Origin: Fibrobacter intestinalis
GTDB lineage: Bacteria > Fibrobacterota > Fibrobacteria > Fibrobacterales > Fibrobacteraceae
Length of the DNA stretch: 64,000 nucleotides
NCBI RefSeq assembly: GCF_900167415.1
Contig: NZ_FUWU01000002.1
Span: forward strand, 1-64,000
Direction: 5' to 3'
The notes under the pieces were generated by a model that was given only the letters and a program-made list of their open reading frames with translations, was not told the origin of the DNA and ran no database searches. The translations under genes and the position numbers were made by a program. Shown in pieces: positions 33,728 to 43,286 of this stretch (position 1 is its first letter; each line of letters opens with the position of its first letter).

Positions 33728-35773
33728 ATGAAAAAAATTGTAGCTTTCCCGATAATCGTTCTTCTTGGCGTTTTTTGGGGCTGTTTGGATAAACAGGGAG
33801 AAGACAAGCTCGTTGCCAAAGTGGGCGCGGAAAATATTTATGCTTCCGATGTGGATTTTTTAAAGAGGATCCAGCCAAAGCCCTATGCGACTCCGGGACA
33901 AGAAAAAGCGGCCTTGGAAAATATCATCGAATCCTTGGTGATTTTTCAGGAGACCAAGCAGCTAATCGGTGAAGACTCCGTCATTGAAAATCGGATTCGC
34001 GATTTGGAAGACCGTTTTTGGGCGCAGGCTTACGGCGATTTTTTCCTCACACAAAATTTGGGATTTTCTGATGAACGTTTGCAGGATTTTTTTCAAAAAA
34101 ATCGAAAAATCTTCTTGGCGGATTCCTGTAAATCCGTGGACAATTGTCGGGAACGAGTCGCCAAGGCTCTTTTGATTTCGGAAAACGCGGATTCTTTAAA
34201 ACGGTATGTGAAGAAACAGCTTTTGGATGCTCAATCTGCCAAAGTGGAACTGGCTTATGTGGAAGCGTCGGATTCGTCTTCAGTTCGTAAAGCGGAAGAG
34301 GATTTGCGTGCCCAAAAAATTTCTCTGGAGCAGATTCCGGGATTAAAGCGCGAAGAATTTTTGTCTAAAGCTCCCCGAGGCATTTTGGCCATTGATTCGG
34401 TTTACCATTTGCTTTTCGGCAAGGATTCGCTGGCTGTCGGGGAAATCCGTTTTGTGCGCGGTCCCCAGAGTTTTGTCGCGTTCAAAGTGCTGTTGCGCCG
34501 CGCACCGCGCGATCTTCCCGAAGATAAACAGGATTCCATTTTGCAGGCAAATTTTGCTTCGGACTGGGCTGCGTTTCTGGTGAGCAAAAATGACAGCGTT
34601 CTCGAAAGCAAGTATCGTCTCCGTTACGAGCCAATCATTACTTCGGAAATTCGCAAATACTATGAAGTACACAAGGATTCTTTTGGCGACTCTCCCATCG
34701 ACAGCGTTGCCCGGCAGATTGAAAATACGCTGTTCAAAAATGCCGAAGTCGAGCTGGATTCGGATTATGTTTTAGCGACTGTTGGAGGAAAACCGCTGGT
34801 TTTGGAAAAGGATATCCAAAAGTTGAAACTGGAAATGCCCGAGAGATTCCGTATCCAGTATCCTCGCCGTCGTTGCGTAATGATGCTTGCCGGTTGGAAA
34901 ATGAAAGCGCTGGCAGCTAAGGAACAGGGATTGGATAATGACGGTTTGGTTCGGCGGATTCGCGAGTCTGTGCGACGTTCTTTTTACCGCAATGCGTTTG
35001 CGGGAAGGCTTGCGGAATTGGGCTTTTTCGCTTCGGAAGCGACGATGCGTTCTATTTATGAACGGATTGGGACGCGGCTGTATCCGAACCGGGATTTCGC
35101 ATCGATTCGCGGCGAGCTGGGTATTTTTGCGCAAACCCATGACCGGGAGTTCCTGTATGAATACTATCTGCTCTATCCGAATTCGGAAGTGACGGATCTG
35201 GACTCCATCAAGTTGGCGGTGTTTCCTCAGAAAACGACCATTTTTTCCAGGAACTGGTTTGAAAACTATCGCCGGGATCTCTATAAAAAATATCCGGTCC
35301 AAATTGAAGACCCGGCATATTTGCCGCGGGCGGATCTTTTCTCTACGCAGAATTTGATGCTGATTGCGGATTCCATGTACCAGAATCAAAATCTGGTCGG
35401 CGCTTATATTACGTGGAAACGCATCATGTCGCTCTCGTCGTCGGACGATTCCCTGTTCGCTCGTGCGGCTTACGAGCTTGCGGAACTGGATTTGGAACGG
35501 GAAAAATACAAGGAAGCGGATGCGGAATTTGCCGCATATCTGCGGCTTTGGCCGCAATCGGCTTTGGCGGAAAAATCCCTGTTCAGCCGGGCGTTCCTGT
35601 TGCACGAATATCTCAAAAACGACTCTCTGGCTCTTCCGCTCTTTTTGCAGTTCCAGCAAAAATACCCGAAAAGCGAGATGATTGAATCCGTGAATTGGCT
35701 TGTCAAGGATATTCAGAGCGGCGGAAAGCTTGGCGAGGAACTTTTGCAGAAGATTTCCGAACAGGAAGAATAG
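33728..35773 (+). CDS. SurA/PpiD-like periplasmic lipoprotein
   Basis: 681 residues, with AAGGAAAAC upstream of ATG 33728. A signal peptide ends in a lipobox FWGC (Cys19). Residues about 28-150 resemble the SurA N-terminal chaperone domain (VAKVGAENIYASDVDFLKRI, ALENIIESLVIFQET). Two or more later segments resemble parvulin-associated repeats (GEIRFVRGPQSFVAFKVLLRRAPRD) but conserved PpiC residues are not clear, so isomerase activity is doubtful. The last ~150 residues look like TPR helices (YKEADAEFAAYLRLWP, SLALPLFLQFQQKYPKSE). A role in outer-membrane protein folding is inferred. Confidence 0.75.
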   Translation: MKKIVAFPIIVLLGVFWGCLDKQGEDKLVAKVGAENIYASDVDFLKRIQPKPYATPGQEKAALENIIESLVIFQETKQLIGEDSVIENRIRDLEDRFWAQAYGDFFLTQNLGFSDERLQDFFQKNRKIFLADSCKSVDNCRERVAKALLISENADSLKRYVKKQLLDAQSAKVELAYVEASDSSSVRKAEEDLRAQKISLEQIPGLKREEFLSKAPRGILAIDSVYHLLFGKDSLAVGEIRFVRGPQSFVAFKVLLRRAPRDLPEDKQDSILQANFASDWAAFLVSKNDSVLESKYRLRYEPIITSEIRKYYEVHKDSFGDSPIDSVARQIENTLFKNAEVELDSDYVLATVGGKPLVLEKDIQKLKLEMPERFRIQYPRRRCVMMLAGWKMKALAAKEQGLDNDGLVRRIRESVRRSFYRNAFAGRLAELGFFASEATMRSIYERIGTRLYPNRDFASIRGELGIFAQTHDREFLYEYYLLYPNSEVTDLDSIKLAVFPQKTTIFSRNWFENYRRDLYKKYPVQIEDPAYLPRADLFSTQNLMLIADSMYQNQNLVGAYITWKRIMSLSSSDDSLFARAAYELAELDLEREKYKEADAEFAAYLRLWPQSALAEKSLFSRAFLLHEYLKNDSLALPLFLQFQQKYPKSEMIESVNWLVKDIQSGGKLGEELLQKISEQEE

Positions 35774-35813
35774 ATTTTATATATTTGCATCACTATTTCA
35801 AGGCGGTAATTCT

Positions 35814-36269
35814 ATGGAAATGACATTTGCTATGATCAAACCCAACGGCGTCAAGTCGGGGCTTATCGGTCGAATTTTGGATCGCTATACCGGAGCGCGT
35901 CTGGCGGTTGTGGGGCTCAAATTGCACCAGATGACTTCGGAAGAGGCGCGGGGCTTTTATGCGGAACACGTGAACAAAACGTTTTTCCCGGAACTCGAAG
36001 AATACATGACAAAGGGACCTTCGGTGATGATTGCCCTTGCCGGTGAAAATGCGATTGCCGCCGTACGGGCGATTAATGGAGCTACAAATCCGGAAAAAGC
36101 CGAACCGGGAACCCTGCGTTACGATTTTGCTCCGTCGATGACGGAAAACGTCGTTCACAGTTCCGACAGCCCGGCCAGTGCGGAACGCGAAGTGGCTTTC
36201 TGGTTCAAAAAAGAAGAACTTTATGATTACGCCGCAGCCTCTCAAAAGGCTTGCAAGGTTCTCGGTTAA
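35814..36269 (+). CDS. ndk: Nucleoside diphosphate kinase
   Basis: Transfers the gamma phosphate between NTPs and NDPs through a phospho-histidine; 151 residues, slightly longer than the usual ~143. The catalytic motif NVVHSSDSP places the active His at 115. Other family features are TFAMIKPNGV at the start and GATNPEKAEPGTLRYDF before the catalytic loop. ATG 35814 follows AAGGCGG. It precedes frdC by 36 bp and may be co-transcribed with it. Confidence 0.96.
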   Translation: MEMTFAMIKPNGVKSGLIGRILDRYTGARLAVVGLKLHQMTSEEARGFYAEHVNKTFFPELEEYMTKGPSVMIALAGENAIAAVRAINGATNPEKAEPGTLRYDFAPSMTENVVHSSDSPASAEREVAFWFKKEELYDYAAASQKACKVLG

Positions 36270-36305
36270 GTTTTCGTTAAACACAATTAAGGAGACAAAA
36301 ACCTC

Positions 36306-37154
36306 ATGCAATGGATAATCAAATATCTGACTTCCTCCATTGGTAAGAAGCAGATTATGGGTTGCTCGGGTGCTGCGATTGCGCTCTTCGTTTTAGGGCA
36401 CATGATCGGTAACTTGCAACTGATCAATTTAGATCAGGCGGCGGCGCAGGCGCATTACAATGCCTACACGCAGCTTCTCACGGGAATGAAGCCTATCATC
36501 TACTTTGTAGAAATCGGGCTCATCGCGATTTTCTTCATCCATATTTTCCTTGCTATCAAACTTAAAATGGAAAACCGCAAGGCTCGCGGTCCCGAATCCT
36601 ATGAAGTGAATGCGCGCAAGGGCAAGAAGACTTTTGCGAGCTTTACCATGATTTGGTCGGGTCTTATCATTCTCGGCTTTGCCATTCAGCATTTGATGAC
36701 TCTCAAGTTCGGAGCGCATTATCTGTATGAAAATGAAGCCGGGCTCGTGATTCGCGATATGTGGCTCACCACTATCGATATGTTCGCCAATCCTCTTTGG
36801 ACGGTTTTCTATCTGGTTGCCATGTTTGTTATCGGCATGCATTTGTTCCATGCGATTTCTTCGGCGTTCCAGACTTTGGGCATCGCTCACCAGAAGTGGA
36901 CGCCGATTATCGATTTTATCGGAATGGTTTACAGTGTCGTCGTGGCTTTGGGATTTGCTTTTGAAGCCGGCTTCAGCTGCTACATTGCCCACCAGCCGGG
37001 GACGGAAGCACTCCGCAATGCGGCCCACCAGAATCAAAATGTTCTGGAACAGAAAAAACAGGCTCAGGAAGAAGCGGCGAAGGCCAAGAAGGTCTCCTTT
37101 GCTGTTTCCGCTGATGAATTTCAAGTTTCTTACATCGTAGAAGGAGATCGCTAA
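36306..37154 (+). CDS. frdC: Succinate dehydrogenase/fumarate reductase cytochrome b subunit
   Basis: 282 residues, five predicted membrane helices, membrane anchor that binds heme b and quinone (type B, single large anchor as in Bacteroidetes and Wolinella). Candidate heme-ligand His residues occur in [20 protein letters not shown] and GMHLFHA. AAGGAG lies about 11 bp before ATG 36306. The C-terminal ~45 residues form a charged Gln/Glu/Lys/Ala-rich extension ([15 protein letters not shown]) likely helical and cytoplasmic. Heads the operon frdC-A-B. In an anaerobic succinate producer it would run mainly as fumarate reductase; the sdh/frd direction is inference. Confidence 0.93.
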   Translation: MQWIIKYLTSSIGKKQIMGCSGAAIALFVLGHMIGNLQLINLDQAAAQAHYNAYTQLLTGMKPIIYFVEIGLIAIFFIHIFLAIKLKMENRKARGPESYEVNARKGKKTFASFTMIWSGLIILGFAIQHLMTLKFGAHYLYENEAGLVIRDMWLTTIDMFANPLWTVFYLVAMFVIGMHLFHAISSAFQTLGIAHQKWTPIIDFIGMVYSVVVALGFAFEAGFSCYIAHQPGTEALRNAAHQNQNVLEQKKQAQEEAAKAKKVSFAVSADEFQVSYIVEGDR

Positions 37155-37155
37155 G

Positions 37156-39069
37156 ATGAAACTGGATGCTCATATTCCTGGTGGAAATATCTCCGAAAAG
37201 TGGACTCGCCATAAATTTGAACTTAAACTGGTGAACCCCACGAACAAGCGTAAATTCAAGGTGATTGTGGTGGGAACCGGTCTTGCCGGCGCAAGCGCTG
37301 CCGCTTCTCTCGGAGAACTCGGCTACAATGTTCTGGCTTTCTGCTATCAGGATTCTCCGCGTCGTGCCCACTCGATTGCCGCTCAGGGCGGTATCAATGC
37401 GGCGAAGAATTACACGAACGATGGCGACTCCGTTTACCGTCTGTTCTATGATACGGTAAAAGGCGGCGATTTCCGTGCTCGTGAAGCGAACGTGCACCGC
37501 CTTGCCGAAAACTCCAATTTGATTATCGACCAGTGCGTGGCGCAGGGCGTTCCTTTTGGACGTGACTACGGTGGACTTCTGGCTAACCGTTCTTTTGGCG
37601 GAACCCAGGTTTCCCGCACGTTCTATGCTCGTGGACAGACCGGACAGCAGCTTCTTCTCGGCGCTTATCAAGCTCTGATGCGTCAGGTGGCGAAGGGTTC
37701 TGTCAAGATTTTCCCTCGTCGCGATATGCAGGACCTGGTCGTCATCGACGGCAAGGCTCGCGGGATCGTGGTTCGCAATCTGGTGACGGGAGCTTTGGAA
37801 AGCTACGAAGCGGATGCGGTCTGCTTGGCGACTGGCGGCTACGGCAACGTGTTCTATCTTTCGACGAATGCGAAGGGCTGCAATGTCAGCCCGGCTTGGC
37901 AGGCTTATAAGAAAGGTGCGCTCTTTGCGAATCCCTGCTACACACAGATTCACCCGACTTGCATTCCGGTGACGGGCGATCACCAGTCCAAGCTGACTTT
38001 GATGAGCGAATCCCTCCGTAATGATGGACGTATCTGGGTGCCGAAAAAAGTCGGCGATACCCGTCCGGCAAATGAAATTCCGGAAAGCGAGCGCTATTAC
38101 TATTTGGAAGAACGCTATCCGTCTTTTGGAAACCTGGTCCCGCGTGATGTGGCTTCCCGCAATGCGAAGATGGTCTGCGACAAGGGCATGGGTGTCGGTG
38201 CGACGAAACGTGCCGTTTATCTGGACTTTGCCGATGCCATCAAGCGTATGGGTGTCGCAGGCGTTTCCGCCAAATACGGCAACCTGTTCCAGATGTATGA
38301 AAAAATCACCGACGAAGATCCGTACAAGGTTCCGATGCGCATCTATCCGGCTTCCCATTATACGATGGGCGGCCTCTGGGTGGACTACAACCTGATGAGT
38401 ACGATTCCGGGCTGCTTTGTCTTGGGCGAAGCGAACTTCTCGGACCACGGTGCGAACCGCTTGGGCGCATCCGCTTTGATGCAGGGACTTTCCGATGGCT
38501 ACTTTGTCATTCCTTATACCATCGGCGGTTACTTTGCGGGAACCAAGCTCGACAAGGTCAGCGCTTCTGATCCGGCTTTCAAGGAAGCGGAAAAGAATGC
38601 GATGGAACGCCTGAACAAGATTCTGAACATTCATGGAAAGAAGAACGTTTCCGAAATCCATCGCGAATTGGGTCAGGTCATGTGGGATTATGTCGGGATG
38701 GGCCGTAACAAGGAAGGCTTGGAAAAAGCGCTGGAACGCATTCCGGAAATCCGGGCGGAATTCTGGGAAAATGCCAACGTGCTCGGTGCCGAAGGCGATT
38801 TCAACCAGAATCTGGAAAATGCCAACCATGTCGCGGACTTCCTGGAATTTGCCGAACTTCTCGCTCGCGATGCTTTGCACCGTGAAGAATCCTGCGGCGG
38901 ACACTTCCGTGAAGAACACCAGACCGCAGAAGGCGAAGCCATGCGCGACGACGAAAACTTCTGCTATGTCGGCGCCTGGGAATACAAGGGCGATGGCCAG
39001 ATTCCGGAACTTTCCAAGGAACCACTCACATTTGATAATGTTCACCTCGTGACGCGGAGTTATAAGTAA
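37156..39069 (+). CDS. frdA: Fumarate reductase/succinate dehydrogenase flavoprotein subunit
   Basis: 637 residues. FAD-binding fold [22 protein letters not shown] at about 36-57; the His that carries covalent FAD is in [16 protein letters not shown]; the active-site region reads [10 protein letters not shown] and the C-terminal capping motif [18 protein letters not shown]. It interconverts succinate and fumarate on the inner face of the membrane, passing electrons to FrdB. It follows frdC after 1 bp and overlaps frdB by 1 bp. Confidence 0.97.
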   Translation: MKLDAHIPGGNISEKWTRHKFELKLVNPTNKRKFKVIVVGTGLAGASAAASLGELGYNVLAFCYQDSPRRAHSIAAQGGINAAKNYTNDGDSVYRLFYDTVKGGDFRAREANVHRLAENSNLIIDQCVAQGVPFGRDYGGLLANRSFGGTQVSRTFYARGQTGQQLLLGAYQALMRQVAKGSVKIFPRRDMQDLVVIDGKARGIVVRNLVTGALESYEADAVCLATGGYGNVFYLSTNAKGCNVSPAWQAYKKGALFANPCYTQIHPTCIPVTGDHQSKLTLMSESLRNDGRIWVPKKVGDTRPANEIPESERYYYLEERYPSFGNLVPRDVASRNAKMVCDKGMGVGATKRAVYLDFADAIKRMGVAGVSAKYGNLFQMYEKITDEDPYKVPMRIYPASHYTMGGLWVDYNLMSTIPGCFVLGEANFSDHGANRLGASALMQGLSDGYFVIPYTIGGYFAGTKLDKVSASDPAFKEAEKNAMERLNKILNIHGKKNVSEIHRELGQVMWDYVGMGRNKEGLEKALERIPEIRAEFWENANVLGAEGDFNQNLENANHVADFLEFAELLARDALHREESCGGHFREEHQTAEGEAMRDDENFCYVGAWEYKGDGQIPELSKEPLTFDNVHLVTRSYK

Positions 39070-39848
39070 TGAGCGATAATATGCATCTGACTCTCAAAAT
39101 CTGGCGTCAGAAGAACGCCAATACAAAAGGTCAATTTGAAACGGTAAAAATTGACGGCATTTCTCCGGATATGTCTTTCCTTGAAATGCTTGACATCGTA
39201 AACGACCGGGAAATGAAACAGGGCAAGGAAGGCTTTGCTTTTGACCACGATTGCCGTGAAGGTATTTGCGGAATGTGCTCCCTGGTCATCAACGGTATGC
39301 CGCACGGTCCCGATCATGCCATTACAACTTGCCAGCTTCATATGCGCAAGTTCAAGGATGGCGATACGATCGTCATCGAACCGTGGCGCGCTTCGGCATT
39401 CCCGGTCATCAAGGACTGTGTCGTGAACCGTTCCGCTTTTGACCGCATTATTCAGGCTGGCGGTTATGTCAGCGTGAATACCGGTGCGGCTCCGGAAGCG
39501 GCGTCTCTCCCGGTTCCCAAGGATAAGGCGGATCGCGCATTTGATGCGGCTGCCTGCATTGGCTGCGGAGCTTGCGTTGCCGCTTGCAAAAACTCTTCGG
39601 CAATGCTCTTTGTCGCAGCAAAGGTCAGCCATCTTTCCTACTTGCCGCAGGGCAAGGTCGAAGCGAAAAAACGCGTTCTCGCCATGGTCGCCCAGATGGA
39701 CAAGGAAGGCTTTGGCAACTGCACGAACCTTTACGAATGCCAGGCGGCCTGCCCGAAGGGTATTACCGTGGATTACATCGCCAAGATGAACCGCGAATAT
39801 CTCGGAGCGACCGTTTCGTATGCCGAAAAGGTTTACGGAAAGGACTGA
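39069..39848 (+). CDS. frdB: Fumarate reductase/succinate dehydrogenase iron-sulfur subunit
   Basis: 259 residues. Plant-type [2Fe-2S] ligands in [11 protein letters not shown] plus a downstream Cys in TTCQLH; [4Fe-4S] and [3Fe-4S] ligands in [13 protein letters not shown] and [15 protein letters not shown]. Carries electrons between the flavin and the membrane quinone site. ATG 39069 overlaps the frdA stop, with GGAG 8 bp upstream. A strong terminator follows. Confidence 0.97.
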   Translation: MSDNMHLTLKIWRQKNANTKGQFETVKIDGISPDMSFLEMLDIVNDREMKQGKEGFAFDHDCREGICGMCSLVINGMPHGPDHAITTCQLHMRKFKDGDTIVIEPWRASAFPVIKDCVVNRSAFDRIIQAGGYVSVNTGAAPEAASLPVPKDKADRAFDAAACIGCGACVAACKNSSAMLFVAAKVSHLSYLPQGKVEAKKRVLAMVAQMDKEGFGNCTNLYECQAACPKGITVDYIAKMNREYLGATVSYAEKVYGKD

Positions 39849-39869
39849 TCGTTAAAAGGATTCGATATT

Positions 39870-39895
39870 CGCCCCGCCTGATGGCGGGGCGTTTT
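39870..39895 (+). terminator. Terminator of the frd operon
   Basis: CGCCCCGCC (39870-39878) and GGCGGGGCG (39883-39891) form a 9-bp stem with loop TGAT, followed by TTTT. Confidence 0.9.
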
Positions 39896-39923
39896 GTATG
39901 GCGGGGAAGAAGGCTTGACGTAC

Positions 39924-39949
39924 AAAAAATGCCCGCCTTGGGGCGGGCA
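39924..39949 (-). terminator. Terminator of the first duplicated lipoprotein gene
   Basis: On the minus strand TGCCCGCC and GGCGGGCA pair around a 4-nt loop, followed by a U run. The same hairpin with the same flanks occurs at about 41226-41251 after the paralogue. Confidence 0.88.
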
Positions 39950-39969
39950 CTCGTATTCATAACGAAAGG

Positions 39970-41094
39970 CTACTCGGAAATTTTTGAAACCGCATTCCAG
40001 AATTTCCGTTTCGCCTCCCGCATTTTTTGCCGCCGGGCATCTTCTGCCGATTTTTTATAGAAAACGGATTCGTCGGAGGGTGCATATCCCATCGCGTTGT
40101 GGACGCATTGGGAAAATGGATTGGCATAATTCGTACTGTTTATATAGATGAAACTGACGTATTTAATTTTATCACCCTGATCGTTATAGCCTAAATTGAA
40201 TCCAAAATAATCTTCATTTTCTGCACTACAATAGGGTTCAATCAAATCATTGTCAAAATTGCTATCGTAATCGATGTCGTAAAATTCACAAGTGGTTCCG
40301 TCGATGGTTACATCCATGGAGACATTTGTCCTATACAAATCAACTTCCCAGTTTTTGACAGAGATATCCACAGTTTTCCCGTTCAGTACAAAATTTGCTG
40401 AATTTTTCTTCCAGGAGTTTTTTTGAATGCCCAGCTCTTGAACGGTGCTTTCAACTTTTGCAGAAACGTCTAAAAGGTAGTTTTTCGAGCTATATCCTAT
40501 ATTGCATTGGTCATCAGTGTCATTCAAACATTCCAAAAGTTGAACCATCGTTTTCGTTTTAGTGAAATCGCCATCGGCTTGGGGGTATTGGCTGTTAAGG
40601 CGGACGCTGAACTTGAATACGGAATTGTCCTTGGATATATGAAGGGTTCTATTCACTAAAAGAAAGGATTCGTATTTATCATCGTCACACTTCATTTCTC
40701 CTTCATAACTGTAATAGCAATTCGCTTCTTGCCAATCGCCTTCGATAACGCCGGCTTTGCCTCCGACAAAAATCAGACTGCTTTCGTAAGAGAACTCTTC
40801 GTCCCAATTGTCGTAATTAAAGAAAACTAGGGTGTCTCCGAAAAAGCGATACTTGATGAGGTTAAAAGGTTTTATTTTTTGTATCGAGTAAGAATCCTCG
40901 TCTTTTGCACAGTAAGAATTCATGTCCTCGTCAAACAAAATGGTTGAATCCTCTTCATTGATGATGAGCTTCGTTTCCAGATTTATCCCGTCGCTCAAAG
41001 ACGGCGAAGTGCTCGAAGAGTCGTCGGAGCAGGCGGTGAATGAAAGCGAAAGGGCGGCAGCCGCCAGACCCATTTTGACAAAAGAAATTTTCAT
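39970..41094 (-). CDS. Lipoprotein of unknown function, duplicated copy 1
   Basis: 374 residues. ATG 41094 follows an ideal AGGAGG, and the signal peptide ends in a lipobox at Cys22 (SFTACSDDSSSTSPS) with a serine-rich linker. The mature part is Asp/Tyr/Asn-rich with paired cysteines (SYCAKDEDSYS, EANCYYSYEGEMKCDD, CEFYDIDYD, YCSAENEDYF, FSQCVHNAMG). The C-terminus is basic (DARRQKMREAKRKFWNAVSKISE). No known family was recognised. The terminator, 3' end and most of the body are repeated in the next minus-strand gene upstream, so this locus arose by tandem duplication. Confidence 0.82.
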   Translation of the reverse strand: MKISFVKMGLAAAALSLSFTACSDDSSSTSPSLSDGINLETKLIINEEDSTILFDEDMNSYCAKDEDSYSIQKIKPFNLIKYRFFGDTLVFFNYDNWDEEFSYESSLIFVGGKAGVIEGDWQEANCYYSYEGEMKCDDDKYESFLLVNRTLHISKDNSVFKFSVRLNSQYPQADGDFTKTKTMVQLLECLNDTDDQCNIGYSSKNYLLDVSAKVESTVQELGIQKNSWKKNSANFVLNGKTVDISVKNWEVDLYRTNVSMDVTIDGTTCEFYDIDYDSNFDNDLIEPYCSAENEDYFGFNLGYNDQGDKIKYVSFIYINSTNYANPFSQCVHNAMGYAPSDESVFYKKSAEDARRQKMREAKRKFWNAVSKISE

Positions 41095-41225
41095 AGTTCC
41101 TCCTTTTTGTATTTGAAACTTGGCGAAAAAAGTAGAATAAAAAGGGAAGTGTGACAAGGAATTTAATGGTCAATGGCTGCTGCATTCGCTATGGAAGCCG
41201 ACTTGACAAGCGCGAAACACAAAAA

Positions 41226-41251
41226 ATGCCCGCCTTGGGGCGGGCACTCGT
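41226..41251 (-). terminator. Terminator of the second duplicated copy
   Basis: TGCCCGCC/GGCGGGCA hairpin with a U run on the minus strand, identical to the one at 39924-39949, showing that the duplication included the terminator. Confidence 0.85.
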
Positions 41252-41266
41252 ATTCAAAACGAAAAG

Positions 41267-42241
41267 TTACTCGGAAATCCTTGAAACCGCGTTCCAGAAT
41301 TTCCATTTCGCATCCCGCATTTTTTGCCGCCGGGAATCCTCTGCCGATTTTTTATAGAAAACGGATTCGTCGGAGGGCGAATTTTCTATTGCACTATGGA
41401 CACATTGAGTGAAATCGTTGCCATTATACTTTTCATACTCATAAACCAATTCAACTGTGTTTCCTTTGGCATTCGTGACGGTGGTGTAGTCAAAATAATC
41501 TTCATTTTCTGCACGGCAATAAGGAACAACAGCATCATCTTCAAAATCCACATCGTAAAATTCGCAACTAGTGCCGTTTATAGACACGGTTAGCGCAATA
41601 TCGTGAGTGTAATAGGATCTTTCAAATTTATTGACAACGATATCCACGGTTTTCCCGTTCAGCACGAAATTCGCCGCATTTTTCTTCCAGGAGTTTTTCT
41701 GGATTTCGAGTCCTTGGACAGCGGCTTCTATTTCTTCCGAAACATCTAAAAAATAATCTTCCTCATATCCTTGAATGCAGGTGTAATTACCGTCTAAGCA
41801 TTCTAAAAGCTGGAGCATGGCCGGTGTTTTTATAAAATCGCCTTTGGCCTGCGGGATATTGTCGCTATAGCGGAAATTGGATTGGATGGTCGCAGAGCTT
41901 TTCGAAATACGGAGAGTCATGTCCTGGATAAGATAGTCATCTTCGTCGTCGCAATCCATTTCTCCATCATAGCCGTCATAGGAGCAATTTATCGATTGCC
42001 AAGTACCGTAAAGCGAACCGGCTTTGCCTCCGACGAGAACCGGATAGCCTTCCAAAGAAATTTCGTCGTCCTCTTCGTCATATTCAAAGAAGATCAGAGT
42101 GTCGCCGAAAAAACGATATTTGAATATGTCCGGAGAAATTTGTATTTTGTCTATCGAATAGGAATCCCCGTTCTTGACGCAATAGTCTTGGCTTGTATAG
42201 TTGAATGTAATCGTTGATGCCTTGGCGCGGGCTATCGCCAA
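41267..42241 (-). pseudogene. 5'-truncated paralogue of the neighbouring lipoprotein
   Basis: An uninterrupted 324-codon frame whose residues from about 12 on align with residues about 50-374 of the downstream lipoprotein (YRFFGDTLIFFEYD versus YRFFGDTLVFFNYD; IQKNSWKKNAANFVLNGKTVDI; SDESVFYKKSAEDSRRQKMR). The signal peptide, lipobox and serine linker are missing. The frame opens only from a TTG at 42241 with no ribosome site, preceded by unrelated sequence. Because the body has no stop codons, the loss of the 5' end is either recent or the protein is still made from another start. Export by the lipoprotein route is not possible as it stands. Confidence 0.65.
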
Positions 42242-42383
42242 TCTGGCCGACCACGAAAATCTCGACGATTTCTCGTGGAATTGATTTTTGCTGACAACAG
42301 GAAACGACTTTGAATCCGAAATGGGGAATCTGTGCGGCCATTGGGTGCAGATTTTCTACTTTAAAAGAAAAAAGAGATTGAAA

Positions 42384-43163
42384 ATGAAAAATTGGAAATG
42401 TTTTCCCGCGATTTTCTGCGTACTTGCGCTTGTCTCCGGAGCTTTTTCGGCTCCCAATGACGACGAAGATATTCGGATTGTAAAAGTCAATGACAGCAAT
42501 TTTGAACAGGAGATTTTGCAATCCGACAAGCCGACGATTTTGGAATTTTCTTCGACCAGTTGCCCGCCTTGCCTCATCATGATTCCCACGCTGATAAGCA
42601 TCGCCAAGAATTATCCGGATATCAAGGTGGCGTCTGTGGGAATCGACGAACCTGGCATTGAAAAAATCAAGAACACGTTCCCTATTCAGGCTTTTCCCAC
42701 ATTTTACTTTATTAAAAACGGGCAGATTGTCCATCGGGCTATCGGTGCCATCAAGGAAGAGGAAATGCTCGCGGCTCTGCAATACACGCCGAAAAAAGAA
42801 GCCAAAAAGAAACAGGCGAAGAAAAAATCGTCGAAAAAGAGAAATCTTTCGTGCTCGGTGAATGGACAGTTTAACGGTTTGAAAAATCACGTGACGATTT
42901 CGTTTGTATTTGGCAAAGAGGAAATTGAAAACGTGGATATTGTGACGGATGTTTTTGTGCCGCCCGAGTTGGAATCGCATCGCGAAGAAATGATGGCGAA
43001 AATTCGCGCCAGCGGAAAAGGGGACGTGTCGCCGACGTTGACGGGTTTTCAAATGCACACGGGAAACGACAGCCGTTTTATGAAAGCGATGGACATGAAA
43101 CGCACTTCCACTTACGGAGAGATGAAAGCGGGGCTGGAATTGCAAGGATTTTCTTGCAAATGA
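42384..43163 (+). CDS. Exported thioredoxin-like protein
   Basis: 259 residues. Signal peptide 1-22 (CVLALVSGAFSA). A thioredoxin fold at about 30-145 with active site CPPC (Cys60, Cys63), then cis-Pro region IQAFPTFYFIKNG. A Lys-rich linker (KKEAKKKQAKKKSSKK) leads to a C-terminal domain of about 105 residues that begins with CSV and ends with FSCK, so it may be closed by a disulfide; that domain was not recognised. ATG 42384 has only a weak upstream purine stretch; an upstream in-frame ATG at 42288 would bury the signal peptide and is rejected. Likely a periplasmic disulfide reductase or isomerase. Confidence 0.82.
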   Translation: MKNWKCFPAIFCVLALVSGAFSAPNDDEDIRIVKVNDSNFEQEILQSDKPTILEFSSTSCPPCLIMIPTLISIAKNYPDIKVASVGIDEPGIEKIKNTFPIQAFPTFYFIKNGQIVHRAIGAIKEEEMLAALQYTPKKEAKKKQAKKKSSKKRNLSCSVNGQFNGLKNHVTISFVFGKEEIENVDIVTDVFVPPELESHREEMMAKIRASGKGDVSPTLTGFQMHTGNDSRFMKAMDMKRTSTYGEMKAGLELQGFSCK

Positions 43164-43240
43164 TGGCGAGGATAGACGCTTCTCGTCAAGAGGAAGACGG
43201 CTGAAGGGCGGCTTTGAATTGCCGTTTTGCTAAACGAAAA

Positions 43241-43268
43241 ATCCCGGACAGGATGTCCGGGATTTTTG
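43241..43268. terminator. Bidirectional terminator
   Basis: ATCCCGGAC (43241-43249) and GTCCGGGAT (43255-43263) form a 9-bp stem with an A run before and a T run after, serving the convergent thioredoxin-like and TIGR02147 genes. Confidence 0.88.
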
Positions 43269-43286
43269 TGGTTTTGGATTAAAGAG

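Noticed and set aside
42288-42383. Upstream start for the thioredoxin-like protein
   Set aside because: It would place 32 charged and mixed residues before a clear signal peptide.
42084-43145. 353-codon minus-strand open frame
   Set aside because: Mostly antisense to the thioredoxin-like gene. One stretch near 42250-42360 looks somewhat protein-like, but no start, ribosome site or family supports it.
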